In this document: positions 51,536-61,170 of the stretch, piece after piece
Numbering within the stretch: position 1 is the first letter of the stretch
Layout: each line of letters begins with the position of its first letter
Assembly: GCF_023100805.1 (NCBI RefSeq)
Contig: NZ_CP095855.1
Location: 6,427,001 to 6,491,000 of the forward strand
DNA from: Chitinophaga filiformis
GTDB lineage: Bacteria; Bacteroidota; Bacteroidia; Chitinophagales; Chitinophagaceae
Length of the DNA stretch: 64,000 bases
Direction: 5' to 3'
Notes under the pieces: model-generated
Seen by the model: the letters and a program-made list of their open reading frames with translations, nothing else
The model's database searches: none
What the model was told of the DNA's origin: nothing
Made by a program: the position numbers and the translations under genes

Positions 51536-52864
51536 CTAGTTCAGGAATACCTGGAATTGTAAAATGAAGCTTCCTTTACGATCAGTTTTGAATGCTTCCT
51601 GGGAAGCTGCATCCACCTGGTAAATGGGTCTGCTCTGGTAAGCGAAAGTCAATTTGGAGGTATGTCCTTTCAGCAACCAGTTGATACCGCCATCCCAGAA
51701 TGCCATATTATCTTTCAGCCTGTCATAATGCGCATATTGCAGGCTGGCATAAGGCATAATGGTCGTCTTTCCGATGAGGTTATTTTTGAATTTATAACCC
51801 ACCTGTCCGTACAGCAGGTTACCGGTTCCGAAAGAAGGATAACCATTACCGCTGCCGTTGAGGATGTCTGGCCTGTTAGTACCATTGGCGGGATTCATGG
51901 TAGCCTGGTTACGGATATAACCTCTGCCCCAGTTGGAGTTGATGTAAGATGCATATGCGCTCAGCGCGGTGCCTGTTGCGGCGTTGACAGGCGCATCATA
52001 ATAGGCATCTATTGCGAAATGCTGCATATTTGACTCAACAGTATCTCCGTTATTACCGGCACGCCACATAGCGTCTGGCTGTATCTGGAAACCGGCGCCA
52101 ATGTTAAATACCTTTTTGGCGCCTAAATAGGTACCGGTGGTATAAGCAGTAGTATTGGCCTCCTGGTCAAGGAACTGCCACTGGAAATATCCATGCCACT
52201 GCATTTTAGCAGGTCTGGCAGAGAACGTAGCATACTTTCCGACAGTTGGTACATATCCATTGGATTTCTGTACTGCCATCGGACTGCTCATTACTACACG
52301 ATAATCCAGTTTCCCCAGCTTACCTTTTGCATAAATGCTCAGTTTACGCAGGAACTGATCTGTCACATCGTTGGTGCTCTGTTCAAACAAGGGCGCATCA
52401 ACGCCCAGGATCGTACCAACCGAAGGCGCTGAAAAACGCGTCAGGCCATTCCAGGCGCTCAAACCAGCACCGAGCGATAAGTTTTTTCTTACCACTTCAT
52501 ATTCACCCATAATATCATGAATGAAGAAACCTGCTTTCCTGTCTGAAGAGTAGTTGAAGTTGTTCATACCGATCTGCGAATAGATGAACACACGGTCGGC
52601 GATCTGACCGAAGGCCTGAAACCTGGCCCTTCTTACGCCAATATCAGTATAATTGTCTTTCGCATACCCATTGATGGTGGTCCCCGGGTTCATGTCGGTG
52701 TTCCTCAGCCAGATCTGCGACACTAATGTGAACTTGAAGTAGTTACTGCCATCCTCGTTCAGCCAGATCTTACCGTCTTTAAAGCCCTGTGAAAATGCAC
52801 CTGTAGTGCTTCCGCAGATCAGCAGCACAGCGGCTGCCTGTTTCATTAATTTGTTGATATACAT
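51536..52864 (-). CDS. Porin-like outer-membrane beta-barrel protein
   Basis: A 442-aa outer-membrane barrel. The signal peptide (MKQAAAVLLICGSTTGAFSQ) is followed by amphipathic strands with aromatic girdles: FKFTLVSQIWLRNTDM, GVRRARFQAFGQIADRVFIY, SLGAGLSAWNGLTRF, and a terminal strand FILQFQVFLN ending in an aromatic-containing C terminus. It resembles the phosphate-selective-porin-like (OprO/P) proteins of Bacteroidota. ATG 52864 or ATG 52846 (six codons later) are both possible starts. The solute is not shown by sequence. Confidence 0.82.
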   Translation of the reverse strand: MYINKLMKQAAAVLLICGSTTGAFSQGFKDGKIWLNEDGSNYFKFTLVSQIWLRNTDMNPGTTINGYAKDNYTDIGVRRARFQAFGQIADRVFIYSQIGMNNFNYSSDRKAGFFIHDIMGEYEVVRKNLSLGAGLSAWNGLTRFSAPSVGTILGVDAPLFEQSTNDVTDQFLRKLSIYAKGKLGKLDYRVVMSSPMAVQKSNGYVPTVGKYATFSARPAKMQWHGYFQWQFLDQEANTTAYTTGTYLGAKKVFNIGAGFQIQPDAMWRAGNNGDTVESNMQHFAIDAYYDAPVNAATGTALSAYASYINSNWGRGYIRNQATMNPANGTNRPDILNGSGNGYPSFGTGNLLYGQVGYKFKNNLIGKTTIMPYASLQYAHYDRLKDNMAFWDGGINWLLKGHTSKLTFAYQSRPIYQVDAASQEAFKTDRKGSFILQFQVFLN

Positions 52865-52941
52865 TTTTGTTTGCTTTTCCCTGTACAGTGCAGGTCATAT
52901 CATGACCCTGTTAGCAGCCAAGTGTAGTCATATGTAAAGGT

Positions 52942-53033
52942 GCCCGCTATATTCATCTATATCAGCAATATTGGTGAACAGATGAATAGATCCGCGGGCT
53001 GGCAAACATTATTGCCCTTTATAAAAAGGGGCA
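52942..53033. other. Two hairpins downstream of the Sufu gene
   Basis: GCCCGC with ATTCATCT (52942-52958) pairs with AGATGAAT and GCGGGC (52980-52999), giving a long imperfect stem around 21 loop bases. A second stem CCCTTT/AAGGG lies at 53014-53031, closest to the minus-strand stop at 53043, and may be its terminator. Confidence 0.5.
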
Positions 53034-53042
53034 CTAAAATAA

Positions 53043-54152
53043 TTATACGATAGCTTTTCTTTTTCCTACAATATGTGTAACATCTTCCTGTATCATCTTC
53101 TCCAGCAATTCATATCCTCCATTCGGGCGGCGGTGCGCAAATTCGCGTTCGCTCAACGTAATAGGGCTGGCCCAGAAAAGATTTACTTTATCGCCATACA
53201 TTTCCGGCAATGCGATGCCTTCTCCGTTATACAGTGCTGCAGACAACACAATGCTTTCAAAAGGTGCGGGCAGCTTCCCGGAACCGATGGTATGCCCTTC
53301 TCCCAGCCAGCTGATATGCCTCCAGGGTATATCTGCCATACCGGAAATGCCTTCCGCCATCTTCATGATCTCTTCGTCTGTATAATCGTCCTTACTCACC
53401 GCAAGCGCAAGTTCCATTCTTCTGTAGGCAGGTGCATTGTCATTATACAGGTAAGATACCCATGGCATCGGGCGGATGCTCACACCCATGCTCAGGAAAT
53501 ATACCACATTATCTTTTTCAAACTTTCCAAGCGCCATTGGCGGCCATTGGTTATTGTCTATTGCAAAATACTGCTGCATCTTTCCGAATTGTGCTTCATA
53601 GGCAGCAATAAATTGTTCCTGAATCACCGGCCACTGGGGATTTTCTGTGCTTTCCCACTGTTGCCTGAACTGTATAGCCTCCGCAACGCGTTTGTGCTGC
53701 TCATTCTTACCGGGCTGGCCGAGTGGGAACACCAGGGCATTGGCATCTGCGTCAATACAATCTGCTGCGTAAGATACAGGTTCCTCTGTATAGAGGCTCC
53801 AGCCGGGTATCACACCCAGTGTTTCACCGTCATACAATACAGCAGCACCGTCTTCCTCCGGCATCCACACAATGGACAATAAAGCGGGGTTTAAAGGAGC
53901 TTTCCCTTCAGGATGATTTGTGAGGCGTGCCTCCAGCATAGGTGCGTCTCCCCTCTCCATGGCGGCGCTATCCCTTTGTGAGGGGCCGGGTTGTAAATTG
54001 CGTAACCAGCAAGCACGCATACGATATTTTTTACTCTGCAATTCAGCAGGATACAGATAAAAATAAGCTGTCCGTTCGTCCTGCTCTACCACCGCAATCA
54101 TCGTGTAGCGGCTGTTGGCTTGTTCTAACAATACTAATGGTCCGTTGCTCAT
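53043..54152 (-). CDS. Sufu-domain protein with unknown N-terminal domain
   Basis: A 369-aa cytosolic protein. The C-terminal half matches the suppressor-of-fused fold: YFLSMGVSIRPMPWVSYL, RRMELALAVSKDDYTDEE, IPWRHISWLGEGHTIGSG, and FESIVLSAALYNGEG followed by LFWASPITLSEREFA. The N-terminal 150 residues (MSNGPLVLLEQANSRYTMIAVV...TAYFYLYPAE) are beta-rich and of unknown type. Bacterial Sufu proteins often occur as immunity proteins for polymorphic toxins, but no toxin gene is adjacent here. ATG 54152 is used; a TTG at 54161 is three codons upstream. Confidence 0.85.
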   Translation of the reverse strand: MSNGPLVLLEQANSRYTMIAVVEQDERTAYFYLYPAELQSKKYRMRACWLRNLQPGPSQRDSAAMERGDAPMLEARLTNHPEGKAPLNPALLSIVWMPEEDGAAVLYDGETLGVIPGWSLYTEEPVSYAADCIDADANALVFPLGQPGKNEQHKRVAEAIQFRQQWESTENPQWPVIQEQFIAAYEAQFGKMQQYFAIDNNQWPPMALGKFEKDNVVYFLSMGVSIRPMPWVSYLYNDNAPAYRRMELALAVSKDDYTDEEIMKMAEGISGMADIPWRHISWLGEGHTIGSGKLPAPFESIVLSAALYNGEGIALPEMYGDKVNLFWASPITLSEREFAHRRPNGGYELLEKMIQEDVTHIVGKRKAIV

Positions 54153-54373
54153 AATCTGCAAGATAATTACTTATCATTAAAGAAATAACCTGATATCATT
54201 TATTTAGCATACCTTTGCATCACTTTTATTCTCTTCCTCACTGCTTTTGCTGTTATACCCTTCAAAACATTGTGTTGGTTTGCGAGTAAGGCGGGTAAAG
54301 TATCAGCAACATCACCGGACAAGCGCCACTGTTGATAGCCTTACCAAGTATTCATCATCAAAAATTAAAGATT

Positions 54374-55714
54374 TTGTCATTTGAACAGTTAAGGCTCGTC
54401 GAGCCCTTGCTGAAGGCCTTGGAGCACGAAGGTTATACCAATCCAACGCCCATTCAGCAGCAAGCTATACCCTTTGTACTTGATAAGAAGGACCTGCTGG
54501 GTTGCGCCCAGACCGGCACCGGTAAAACAGCCGCTTTTGCGATCCCCCTTTTACAATTAATGCATGAAGACCAGCAGGCTTCACGCAAAGGCCCCCGCAA
54601 TATTAAAGCGCTTATCCTGACGCCCACCCGTGAACTGGCTATACAGATACAGGAAAGTTTCACTGCCTACGGCAGGTTCCTCGACCTGAAAAGCCTGGTC
54701 ATCTTTGGAGGCGTTTCCCAGCATCCGCAAACAGAAGCCCTGAAAAAAGGCGTTGATATCCTCATCGCTACACCAGGCCGTTTGCTGGATCTTATCAGTC
54801 AGAATTATATCACGCTGAGAGATATTAAATACTTCATCCTGGATGAAGCCGACAGAATGCTGGACATGGGATTTGTACATGACGTAAAACGCGTCATCAT
54901 CAAATTGCCGGAACAACGTCAAACGCTGTTCTTCTCTGCCACCATGCCTCCGGAAATACAGACACTGGCAAACGCGATCCTGCGTAATCCTGCCAAAGTG
55001 GAAGTAACACCGGTATCATCCACCGCAGAGACCATCACACAGTCCATGTACTTCGTGAATAAAAGCGATAAGCGCAACCTGCTGCTGCACATCCTGAAAG
55101 ACAAATCTATCCGGACCGCGCTTGTCTTCACCCGTACCAAACATGGTGCAGATAAAGTGGTGAAAGACCTGAACAAAGCAGAGATCACAGCTGAAGCGAT
55201 CCATGGCAATAAATCACAGAATGCCCGTCAGCGCGCCCTGAGCAATTTCAAGTCACAGCAGACGAGAGTACTGGTAGCGACTGACATCGCAGCCAGGGGT
55301 ATCGATATCGATGAACTGACGCACGTGATCAATTACGAGCTGCCAAACGTACCTGAAACATACGTACACCGTATCGGCCGTACCGGCCGCGCTGGTGCAA
55401 AAGGCATGGCCATCTCTTTCTGTGAAGGAGAAGAAAAGGCATTTCTGAAAGATATCCTGAAGCTTATTGCACGCGATATTCCTGTAGTAACGGAACATCC
55501 GTTTCACAATGGCGACAGTATTACCGCTCCTGTGCAGCGCCCCGCAGCACCGAAGCCTAAGCAGCAACATCCCCGCGATAAAAAGGGAGGTTTCTCCCGC
55601 AACCGCCAGGGACATGTAGCACCACGCCAGCAGAAAGACAATGGCAACGGTCAGCCGCGACATGGCCAGCAGCATCGTAACAATCAGCAACGCGAAAGAT
55701 CCGCGTCAAGATAA
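54374..55714 (+). CDS. DEAD-box RNA helicase (RhlE-like)
   Basis: An ATP-dependent RNA helicase of 446 aa. All core motifs are visible: the Q motif GYTNPTPIQQQAIP, Walker A AQTGTGKT (45-52), PTRELAIQI, GG, TPGRLLD, DEAD (157-160), SAT, FTRTKHG, TDIAARGID and HRIGRTGR. The C-terminal tail after residue 370 is lysine/proline/glutamine-rich (PKPKQQHPRDKKGG, RQGHVAPRQQ), a usual RNA-binding extension. The start is TTG 54374 (MSFEQLRLVEPLLKAL), as in relatives; the longer frame from TTG 54332 adds 14 residues with no family match. A strong terminator follows. Confidence 0.94.
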   Translation: MSFEQLRLVEPLLKALEHEGYTNPTPIQQQAIPFVLDKKDLLGCAQTGTGKTAAFAIPLLQLMHEDQQASRKGPRNIKALILTPTRELAIQIQESFTAYGRFLDLKSLVIFGGVSQHPQTEALKKGVDILIATPGRLLDLISQNYITLRDIKYFILDEADRMLDMGFVHDVKRVIIKLPEQRQTLFFSATMPPEIQTLANAILRNPAKVEVTPVSSTAETITQSMYFVNKSDKRNLLLHILKDKSIRTALVFTRTKHGADKVVKDLNKAEITAEAIHGNKSQNARQRALSNFKSQQTRVLVATDIAARGIDIDELTHVINYELPNVPETYVHRIGRTGRAGAKGMAISFCEGEEKAFLKDILKLIARDIPVVTEHPFHNGDSITAPVQRPAAPKPKQQHPRDKKGGFSRNRQGHVAPRQQKDNGNGQPRHGQQHRNNQQRERSASR

Positions 55715-55730
55715 ATAGCTAGCTTACATA

Positions 55731-55764
55731 AAAGCCCGGCCTGTACCACAGACCGGGCTTTTTT
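55731..55764. terminator. Terminator after the DEAD-box helicase gene
   Basis: AAAGCCCGG..CTG (55731-55743) pairs with CAG..CCGGGCTTT (55749-55761) with one mismatch, followed by TTTCTTT. It also lies just past the minus-strand DUF481 stop (55783), with an A/T-rich side for that direction. Confidence 0.88.
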
Positions 55765-55782
55765 CTTTACATAATATCCTCC

Positions 55783-56514
55783 TCAGAAATATTTCTCCAC
55801 CGTAAGCCCATAGTTAAACAACAGGTTCTCCCTGCCCGTGCGGTTCAGCTTATTGTATGTCATCGTGGCCGTAATACTTAACCATTTCCGCAACAGGATG
55901 GAAAGATTCGACGTAGAACGGATATTGTAATCGCTGCCGTGCGATAAAGAATTCTGCAGGAAATGGGTACCATCGATAATGATGATATCATGTATCACAA
56001 ACTTATACGACAGGCGGAAAGAATTCCTGAAAGTATGATATACATCCGGGATGGTATCTTTAAGGAAAAGATCGCTGTTCTCAAACAGGATACCATCACT
56101 GAGTGACAGATAAGCCCCTTTCCTCTCCAGGACATTATAAGCAATACCCGCCCCTCCCTGGAAACGGTCATTGATCTTCAGCGAATAACTTTTATCGTAG
56201 TTGGCCAGTCCCCAGTAATAGATCTGCCGAACGGCCCTGAACAGGCTAAAGTCCATCGACGCCGCGAAATCGTTGTTGGTCTTCACACTATCCTGCTCGC
56301 CGTACACCCATCCTCCGCTCGCATTCAACGCTATCTTTTTCTTACTGACGCCCAGCTTGAACCCATTATTCAGCAGGTATGAGCGGCCGTCCTGCGTCCT
56401 GTTGATAGACCCGGTGGAAGAGAACTTACCGTAATAATGAATGGAATCACTGAATTGCCCCCATGCAGCGGTGTAACATACAATCATTAGTAACAAGATA
56501 AAAGCACACTTCAT
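55783..56514 (-). CDS. DUF481 outer-membrane protein
   Basis: A 243-aa barrel protein. A signal peptide (MKCAFILLLMIVCYTAAWGQ) is followed by strands in the DUF481 style: GSINRTQDGRSYLLNNGFKLG, IALNASGGWVYGEQ, DFAASMDFSLFRAVRQIYYWGLANYDKSYSLKI, GAGIAYNVLERKGAYLSLSDGILFE, and LFNYGLTVEKYF at the end. It is 23 bp downstream of the App1-like gene. DUF481 proteins are predicted outer-membrane proteins of unknown function. Confidence 0.85.
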   Translation of the reverse strand: MKCAFILLLMIVCYTAAWGQFSDSIHYYGKFSSTGSINRTQDGRSYLLNNGFKLGVSKKKIALNASGGWVYGEQDSVKTNNDFAASMDFSLFRAVRQIYYWGLANYDKSYSLKINDRFQGGAGIAYNVLERKGAYLSLSDGILFENSDLFLKDTIPDVYHTFRNSFRLSYKFVIHDIIIIDGTHFLQNSLSHGSDYNIRSTSNLSILLRKWLSITATMTYNKLNRTGRENLLFNYGLTVEKYF

Positions 56515-56537
56515 AATTTACATACATTCATTTATGG

Positions 56538-57548
56538 TCACGCAATCAGTCCCAGTTGCCTTGAATGGGCAATGGCCTCCCGGCTATGTTTAAAATAGCA
56601 GCAGGGAATGCCTCTCCCGCTGATCACGCCGGCAATTTCCTGTGTGGCAGCATAACGGCTGTTCCTGACATGCCGCAGGTAAACAGCAATGATCTGTGAA
56701 GTGAAATGTTTGGTAATAGCCTCGTAGATATGCGGATCTTCCTGCGTATCATCTCCCAGCAAAATAAACCGCATATGCGGATAATGCTTCAGTATACGGC
56801 TGATCCTTGTGAACTTGGTGGCATGATGCTGCTGCCCGCTTTTCAGCAGCATGTGCAAAGGTTTCAGCTGACTTAAAAGGAACACCCCTTCCGGTAGCCC
56901 ATGCATCCGGCAGAACTCCCGGATATATGCGTACAGGTTCCATTCACTGCTCGATACATAGAAGAAAGGACGCGGAGGACGCAATTTATTGACGGCATCA
57001 CTCAACATCTGGTAGTGGTTCACCACCCCTTCAAAAGGCTGGCGAGTACGCGCATTGCGGGTAAACAGCACATGCAGTCTTTTCAGCATGGAAGCAGAAT
57101 GCGATACCAGGAAGGTATCATCAATATCTGAAATACATCCGAACTGGCTGCGATGTGGAATTATCACTACACCCATTGCACGCGTTACCGGGCTTTCTTC
57201 CACATTTGTGATCATGACTTCCACCACATGATCGCCAGGCGCCGGCATCGTTTCCGGTTGCCACTGCAGGTGGAAAAAACCGTCTGATTCTGTCAATGCA
57301 GTAATGGTCTGCCCCTCCCATGTGAGCTGTACCTGCGCACCTTCCCTGGGCTTTACCATAAATAACCGCAGCAGGGCTATCATATTGAACAAAGGGAAGC
57401 TGCTATACCGCATGGCCGGTAGGGGCCCGCGATCCAGCACATGGCCAAATATTTCCAGCTGTTCCACACCGCCGATACCGTGGTAAACCCTGATATGCGT
57501 TCTTCCCTCTATCCCCAGCCAGTGTAGAAATTTATTCCAGACAGACAT
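56538..57548 (-). CDS. App1-like phosphatase-domain protein (DUF2183)
   Basis: A 336-aa protein. The C-terminal part carries the HAD-like App1 catalytic core: SDIDDTFLVSH (D-x-D-x-T), FFYVSSSEWNLYAYIREF and LLGDDTQEDPHIYEA. The N-terminal 130 residues are a beta-rich transthyretin-like domain (RPxxGAQVQLTWEGQTITALTESDGFFHLQW type) and contain RVYHGIGG. Yeast App1 is a phosphatidate phosphatase; here it stands back to back with a lipid kinase gene (51-bp gap), so glycerolipid turnover is a plausible theme. No signal peptide is seen. Confidence 0.9.
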   Translation of the reverse strand: MSVWNKFLHWLGIEGRTHIRVYHGIGGVEQLEIFGHVLDRGPLPAMRYSSFPLFNMIALLRLFMVKPREGAQVQLTWEGQTITALTESDGFFHLQWQPETMPAPGDHVVEVMITNVEESPVTRAMGVVIIPHRSQFGCISDIDDTFLVSHSASMLKRLHVLFTRNARTRQPFEGVVNHYQMLSDAVNKLRPPRPFFYVSSSEWNLYAYIREFCRMHGLPEGVFLLSQLKPLHMLLKSGQQHHATKFTRISRILKHYPHMRFILLGDDTQEDPHIYEAITKHFTSQIIAVYLRHVRNSRYAATQEIAGVISGRGIPCCYFKHSREAIAHSRQLGLIA

Positions 57549-57598
57549 TCAGGCGCTTATTTTGTAATGAACAGAGTGTATTAATTACTATCAATCAC

Positions 57599-58510
57599 AT
57601 GGCGCAGCAATCATCCATGCAGCTCCGGCTCCTTTTTGTGATCAATCCTGTTTCAGGCGGCAAAAAGAAGGCCGATCCTGAGGAGTTGATCAAAAATTAT
57701 TTCCGTGAACGACAGGAAGAGATCCACTTTTTCGTGTTAGATAAGCCACAGCAAAAGCTTACAGACCTTATTAAAAAAATAAAGCCCGGCTGTGTCATTG
57801 CTGTTGGTGGCGACGGTACCGTGAAGATGGTGGCAGAGCAGTTAGTGAATACAGATATTCCACTCGGTATACTTCCCGCCGGTTCTGCCAATGGTATGGC
57901 TACAGAGTTAAATATTCCGGCAGACTGGGAACAGGTGCTGGCCCTCATTACCCGGGAACAGCCTTCTACGGTAATGGATATAGACCTTATACAGATAAAT
58001 GGTAAGGAGGTCTGCATACACCTGAGTGATGTAGGCCTGAATGCACTACTGGTAAAGAACTTCGAGCAAAGGGGCATCCGCGGTAAACTGGGTTATGCCC
58101 TCTCCGCCTTTAAAACATTGTGGCAGAACAAGCGGCTGGAAGTAAAAATAGAGAACAAAAAAATGCACCTTATTCGCCATGCCCATATGATAGTACTGGC
58201 CAATGCGCGGATGTATGGCACAGGCGCAAGTATCAATCCTGATGGCGATCTTACGGATGGCCTCTTCGAAGTGGTGATATTACGGAAACTGTCCATTCCT
58301 GAATTGTTGAAGATGTTGTTCAGGCATCGCCCCTTCGACCCCACGAAGACGGAGATCCTGCAGGCCGACCAGGTAAATATCAGTACCCGGAACCGGGCGC
58401 ATTTCCAGATAGATGGTGAATACCTTGGCAAGACCCGGCAGATACGCGCCAATATATTGCCGCGGGCCCTGAAAGTGATTGTGCCCGCCCCTGCGGAAGC
58501 CGCGCGTTAA
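57599..58510 (+). CDS. Diacylglycerol kinase-family lipid kinase (YegS/BmrU type)
   Basis: A cytosolic ATP-dependent lipid kinase of 303 aa. The family motifs are the N-terminal LLFVINPVSGGKKKADPEEL, the catalytic loop AVGGDGTVKMVAEQL, LPAGSANGMATEL and the C-terminal QIDGEYLG (QVDGE-like), with DVGLNALLVKNF between. It phosphorylates diacylglycerol or a related lipid. It is divergent from the App1-like gene, with only 50 bp shared promoter space. The start ATG is at the presumed operon head. Confidence 0.92.
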   Translation: MAQQSSMQLRLLFVINPVSGGKKKADPEELIKNYFRERQEEIHFFVLDKPQQKLTDLIKKIKPGCVIAVGGDGTVKMVAEQLVNTDIPLGILPAGSANGMATELNIPADWEQVLALITREQPSTVMDIDLIQINGKEVCIHLSDVGLNALLVKNFEQRGIRGKLGYALSAFKTLWQNKRLEVKIENKKMHLIRHAHMIVLANARMYGTGASINPDGDLTDGLFEVVILRKLSIPELLKMLFRHRPFDPTKTEILQADQVNISTRNRAHFQIDGEYLGKTRQIRANILPRALKVIVPAPAEAAR

Positions 58511-58657
58511 AATCATATCAGCCATTAAGTGAAAAATATCAGCTGTAATCCGGCATAGACGCAGGTCTTGGAAGATGCCTACCGTTCTTCCTACCAACTG
58601 TCCACCGGTCATCATATTGCGTGTATATGTACCCCCTGCTTTCTATTTTGTACACAA

Positions 58658-61117
58658 ATGATTTTTATGCGGAAGATTCTATTTCTCCTGGCCCTCCTGT
58701 TGCCGGGATATGGCCTATTTGCCCAACAGACCTATGTATTTAAGGACGGATTGATCAGCGGGCCCTGCCATCAATACGGCCGGACTGCGCTGTATACAGA
58801 TCAGCTGGCCTGGGCGCTCTGTAATGGCGAGCTGAAAACACCTGTAAAAGGAGCCAGCTCTTTCCCTGATGAAAAAGGCGCACAACAGCAATGGCAGGAT
58901 ATCAGCGCCAATGCAGAAGGTTCTTTTGCAGGTCGCGTGATCAACAATGGCTATCTGTATGTTTCCTACAACGCAGCTAAGGCACAGACAGCCATCCTGA
59001 ATATTGCAGGCCACCAGATGGTGTATGTCAATGGTACGCCACATGCGGGCGATATGTACCGCTATGGCTGGATGTACATCCCGGTACAATTACGCCAGGG
59101 GAATAATGAATTTTATATCCGCACAGGCCGCAGCTTCGGCAGGCAAGGTATTAAAGCCCGGCTGCTGTTTCCCGAAAAACCAGTTTATATCAGCATCGCC
59201 GATTCTACTATGCCATTTGTGGTAGCCGGCAATAATAACACTGACCTTTGGGGTGCAGTTGTGGTGGTGAACACCTCCGCACAATCGCTTAAAAACATGC
59301 AGATCCAGGCCACTGTGAACGGTAAAACAGTTACGACCACCATTCCTGAAGTAGCGGCACTGAGCACCCGTAAAGTGGGCTTTAAATTCGATGCCTCCGG
59401 TACAGCCAATGACGGCTATCACTGTACACTGGTGTTGAGCAATCAGAAGGCCGCTGTGGACAGTAAAACCTTTGCATTGAAGGCGGTCAGCAACAAAGAC
59501 CATTACAGTAATACTTTCGTCAGTGATATAGACGGCAGCGTACAATACTACGCCGTATCGCCACAGGCCAATCCTGATGGCAAAGCGCCTGCATTCTTCC
59601 TTTCTGTACATGGCGCCGAAGTACAGGCCATCAACCAGGCCAGTGCCTACAGGTACAAGGACTGGGGCGTACTGGTAGCGCCTACCAACCGTCGTCCCCG
59701 CGGTTTCAACTGGGAAGACTGGGGCCGTCTCGATGCACTGGAGGTATTGAACATCGGGATCAGCAGCTTTCACCCGGACCCTGAAAGGATCTATCTGACT
59801 GGTCACTCTATGGGCGGACACGGTACCTGGTACCTGGGTGCAACTTATGCCGGTAAATGGGCTGCTATTGCGCCCTGCTCCGGTTATCCCACCCTGATGG
59901 GATATGGCTCTGCAGACGGACTGATCCCCGATTCTCCCCGCAACAGTACTGAACAGGTGCTGCTGAGAGCCAGCAATCCAAGCAACACCTTTAAACTGGC
60001 GACTAACTATAAAGCAGGTGGTGTGTACATACTTCATGGCGATAGCGATAAAGTTGTTTCTGTCGACTATGCAAGACAAATGAAAAAAATACTGGCTGAT
60101 TTCCATAAAGACTACAGCTATTATGAATATCCCGGTGGTGAGCACTGGTACGGCGATACCTGCGTAGACTGGGGTCCTTTGTTCCAGTACTTCAAATGGC
60201 ACACCATTCCGGCAGATACAAGTGTGCATGAAATTGATTTCACTACCGCCAATCCTGCCATCTCTGCCGTACATCACTGGGTGCGCATCCTACAGCAACA
60301 ACATGCGCTGGAATACAGCCGCATACAGCTCAGCAGGAATAAATCGCGCAATACCATTACCGGTACCACCTCCAATATCCAGACACTGGCTATTGATCTG
60401 AAAGATGTACCTGCAGGCAATACGCTGAGCATTACGCTGGATAACAAACCTGCAGTGACTTATACACGTAAAGCGGGCGACAGCCTCCTGTACCTGCACA
60501 ACGGCGCTCAATGGACTGCGGGCGCAGCGCCGGCAGCTACCGACAAAGGACCTGTGCGGAACGGTACATTCAAGGAAGCATTCAATCATCGTATGGTGTT
60601 TGTTTACAGTACCGGCGGACAGCCAGCGGAGAATGAGTGGTCTTTAAACAAAGCCCGTTACGATGCAGAAACCTGGTATTACAGGGGCAATGGCGCTGTA
60701 GATATTATTGCAGATAAAGACTTTAATGCCGCCAGGTATCCTGACCGTGGCGTTATCATCTACGGCAATGCAACTACGAACAAGGCCTGGAAAGAACTGC
60801 TGCAAAACGCGCCTGTGCAGGTAACACGTGGTAAGGTAACAGTCGGTAAACAGGAATATTCCGGAGAAGGACTGGCGGCATACTTCATGTGGCCAAGAGC
60901 CGATAGTAAAACGGCTGCTGTTGCGGTCATTGCCGGTACCGGACTGTCAGGTATGCGCGCCGCTGATGCTAACCAGTATTTTGCCGGTGGCAGCGGATTC
61001 CCCGACTATATGATCTTCAACGTCGACCTATTGAAAGGAAATACTGCTGCAGTGAAAACTGCAGGCTTTTACAATAACGAGTGGAAGCTGGATGAAAAAG
61101 AAATGATCAGGAACTAA
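58658..61117 (+). CDS. Large secreted alpha/beta hydrolase (prolyl oligopeptidase-like)
   Basis: An exported hydrolase of 819 aa. A signal peptide (MRKILFLLALLLPGYGLFAQ) is followed by an N-terminal beta region (to about 300) and an alpha/beta hydrolase domain with the nucleophile S384 in GHSMGGHGTWYLG, D464 in HGDSDKVVSV and H496 in GEHWYGDTC. A C-terminal region (510-819) has another fold including FMWPRADSKTAAVAVI. The frame is open upstream to TTG 58568, but that stretch crosses the promoter; ATG 58658 or 58667 are the likely starts. An esterase or peptidase of oligomers is expected; the substrate is unknown. Confidence 0.88.
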   Translation: MIFMRKILFLLALLLPGYGLFAQQTYVFKDGLISGPCHQYGRTALYTDQLAWALCNGELKTPVKGASSFPDEKGAQQQWQDISANAEGSFAGRVINNGYLYVSYNAAKAQTAILNIAGHQMVYVNGTPHAGDMYRYGWMYIPVQLRQGNNEFYIRTGRSFGRQGIKARLLFPEKPVYISIADSTMPFVVAGNNNTDLWGAVVVVNTSAQSLKNMQIQATVNGKTVTTTIPEVAALSTRKVGFKFDASGTANDGYHCTLVLSNQKAAVDSKTFALKAVSNKDHYSNTFVSDIDGSVQYYAVSPQANPDGKAPAFFLSVHGAEVQAINQASAYRYKDWGVLVAPTNRRPRGFNWEDWGRLDALEVLNIGISSFHPDPERIYLTGHSMGGHGTWYLGATYAGKWAAIAPCSGYPTLMGYGSADGLIPDSPRNSTEQVLLRASNPSNTFKLATNYKAGGVYILHGDSDKVVSVDYARQMKKILADFHKDYSYYEYPGGEHWYGDTCVDWGPLFQYFKWHTIPADTSVHEIDFTTANPAISAVHHWVRILQQQHALEYSRIQLSRNKSRNTITGTTSNIQTLAIDLKDVPAGNTLSITLDNKPAVTYTRKAGDSLLYLHNGAQWTAGAAPAATDKGPVRNGTFKEAFNHRMVFVYSTGGQPAENEWSLNKARYDAETWYYRGNGAVDIIADKDFNAARYPDRGVIIYGNATTNKAWKELLQNAPVQVTRGKVTVGKQEYSGEGLAAYFMWPRADSKTAAVAVIAGTGLSGMRAADANQYFAGGSGFPDYMIFNVDLLKGNTAAVKTAGFYNNEWKLDEKEMIRN

Positions 61118-61139
61118 GATCAGATCAATCATAACAAAA

Positions 61140-61170
61140 ATGCCGCGGGGAAGCTCTCCGCGGCATTTTT
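61140..61170 (+). terminator. Terminator after the hydrolase gene
   Basis: ATGCCGCGG (61140-61148) pairs with CCGCGGCAT (61158-61166) and runs into TTTTTAT on the plus strand, 22 bp past the stop codon. Confidence 0.9.

Noticed and set aside
51298..51567. 89-residue plus-strand open frame
   Set aside because: Built from two 82-bp repeat units (repeated LPWQPEYC blocks) and overlaps the porin terminator.
59090..60277. 395-residue minus-strand open frame
   Set aside because: Lies wholly antisense to the secreted hydrolase, whose frame has catalytic motifs; the reverse translation has no family features and is rich in isolated C and H.
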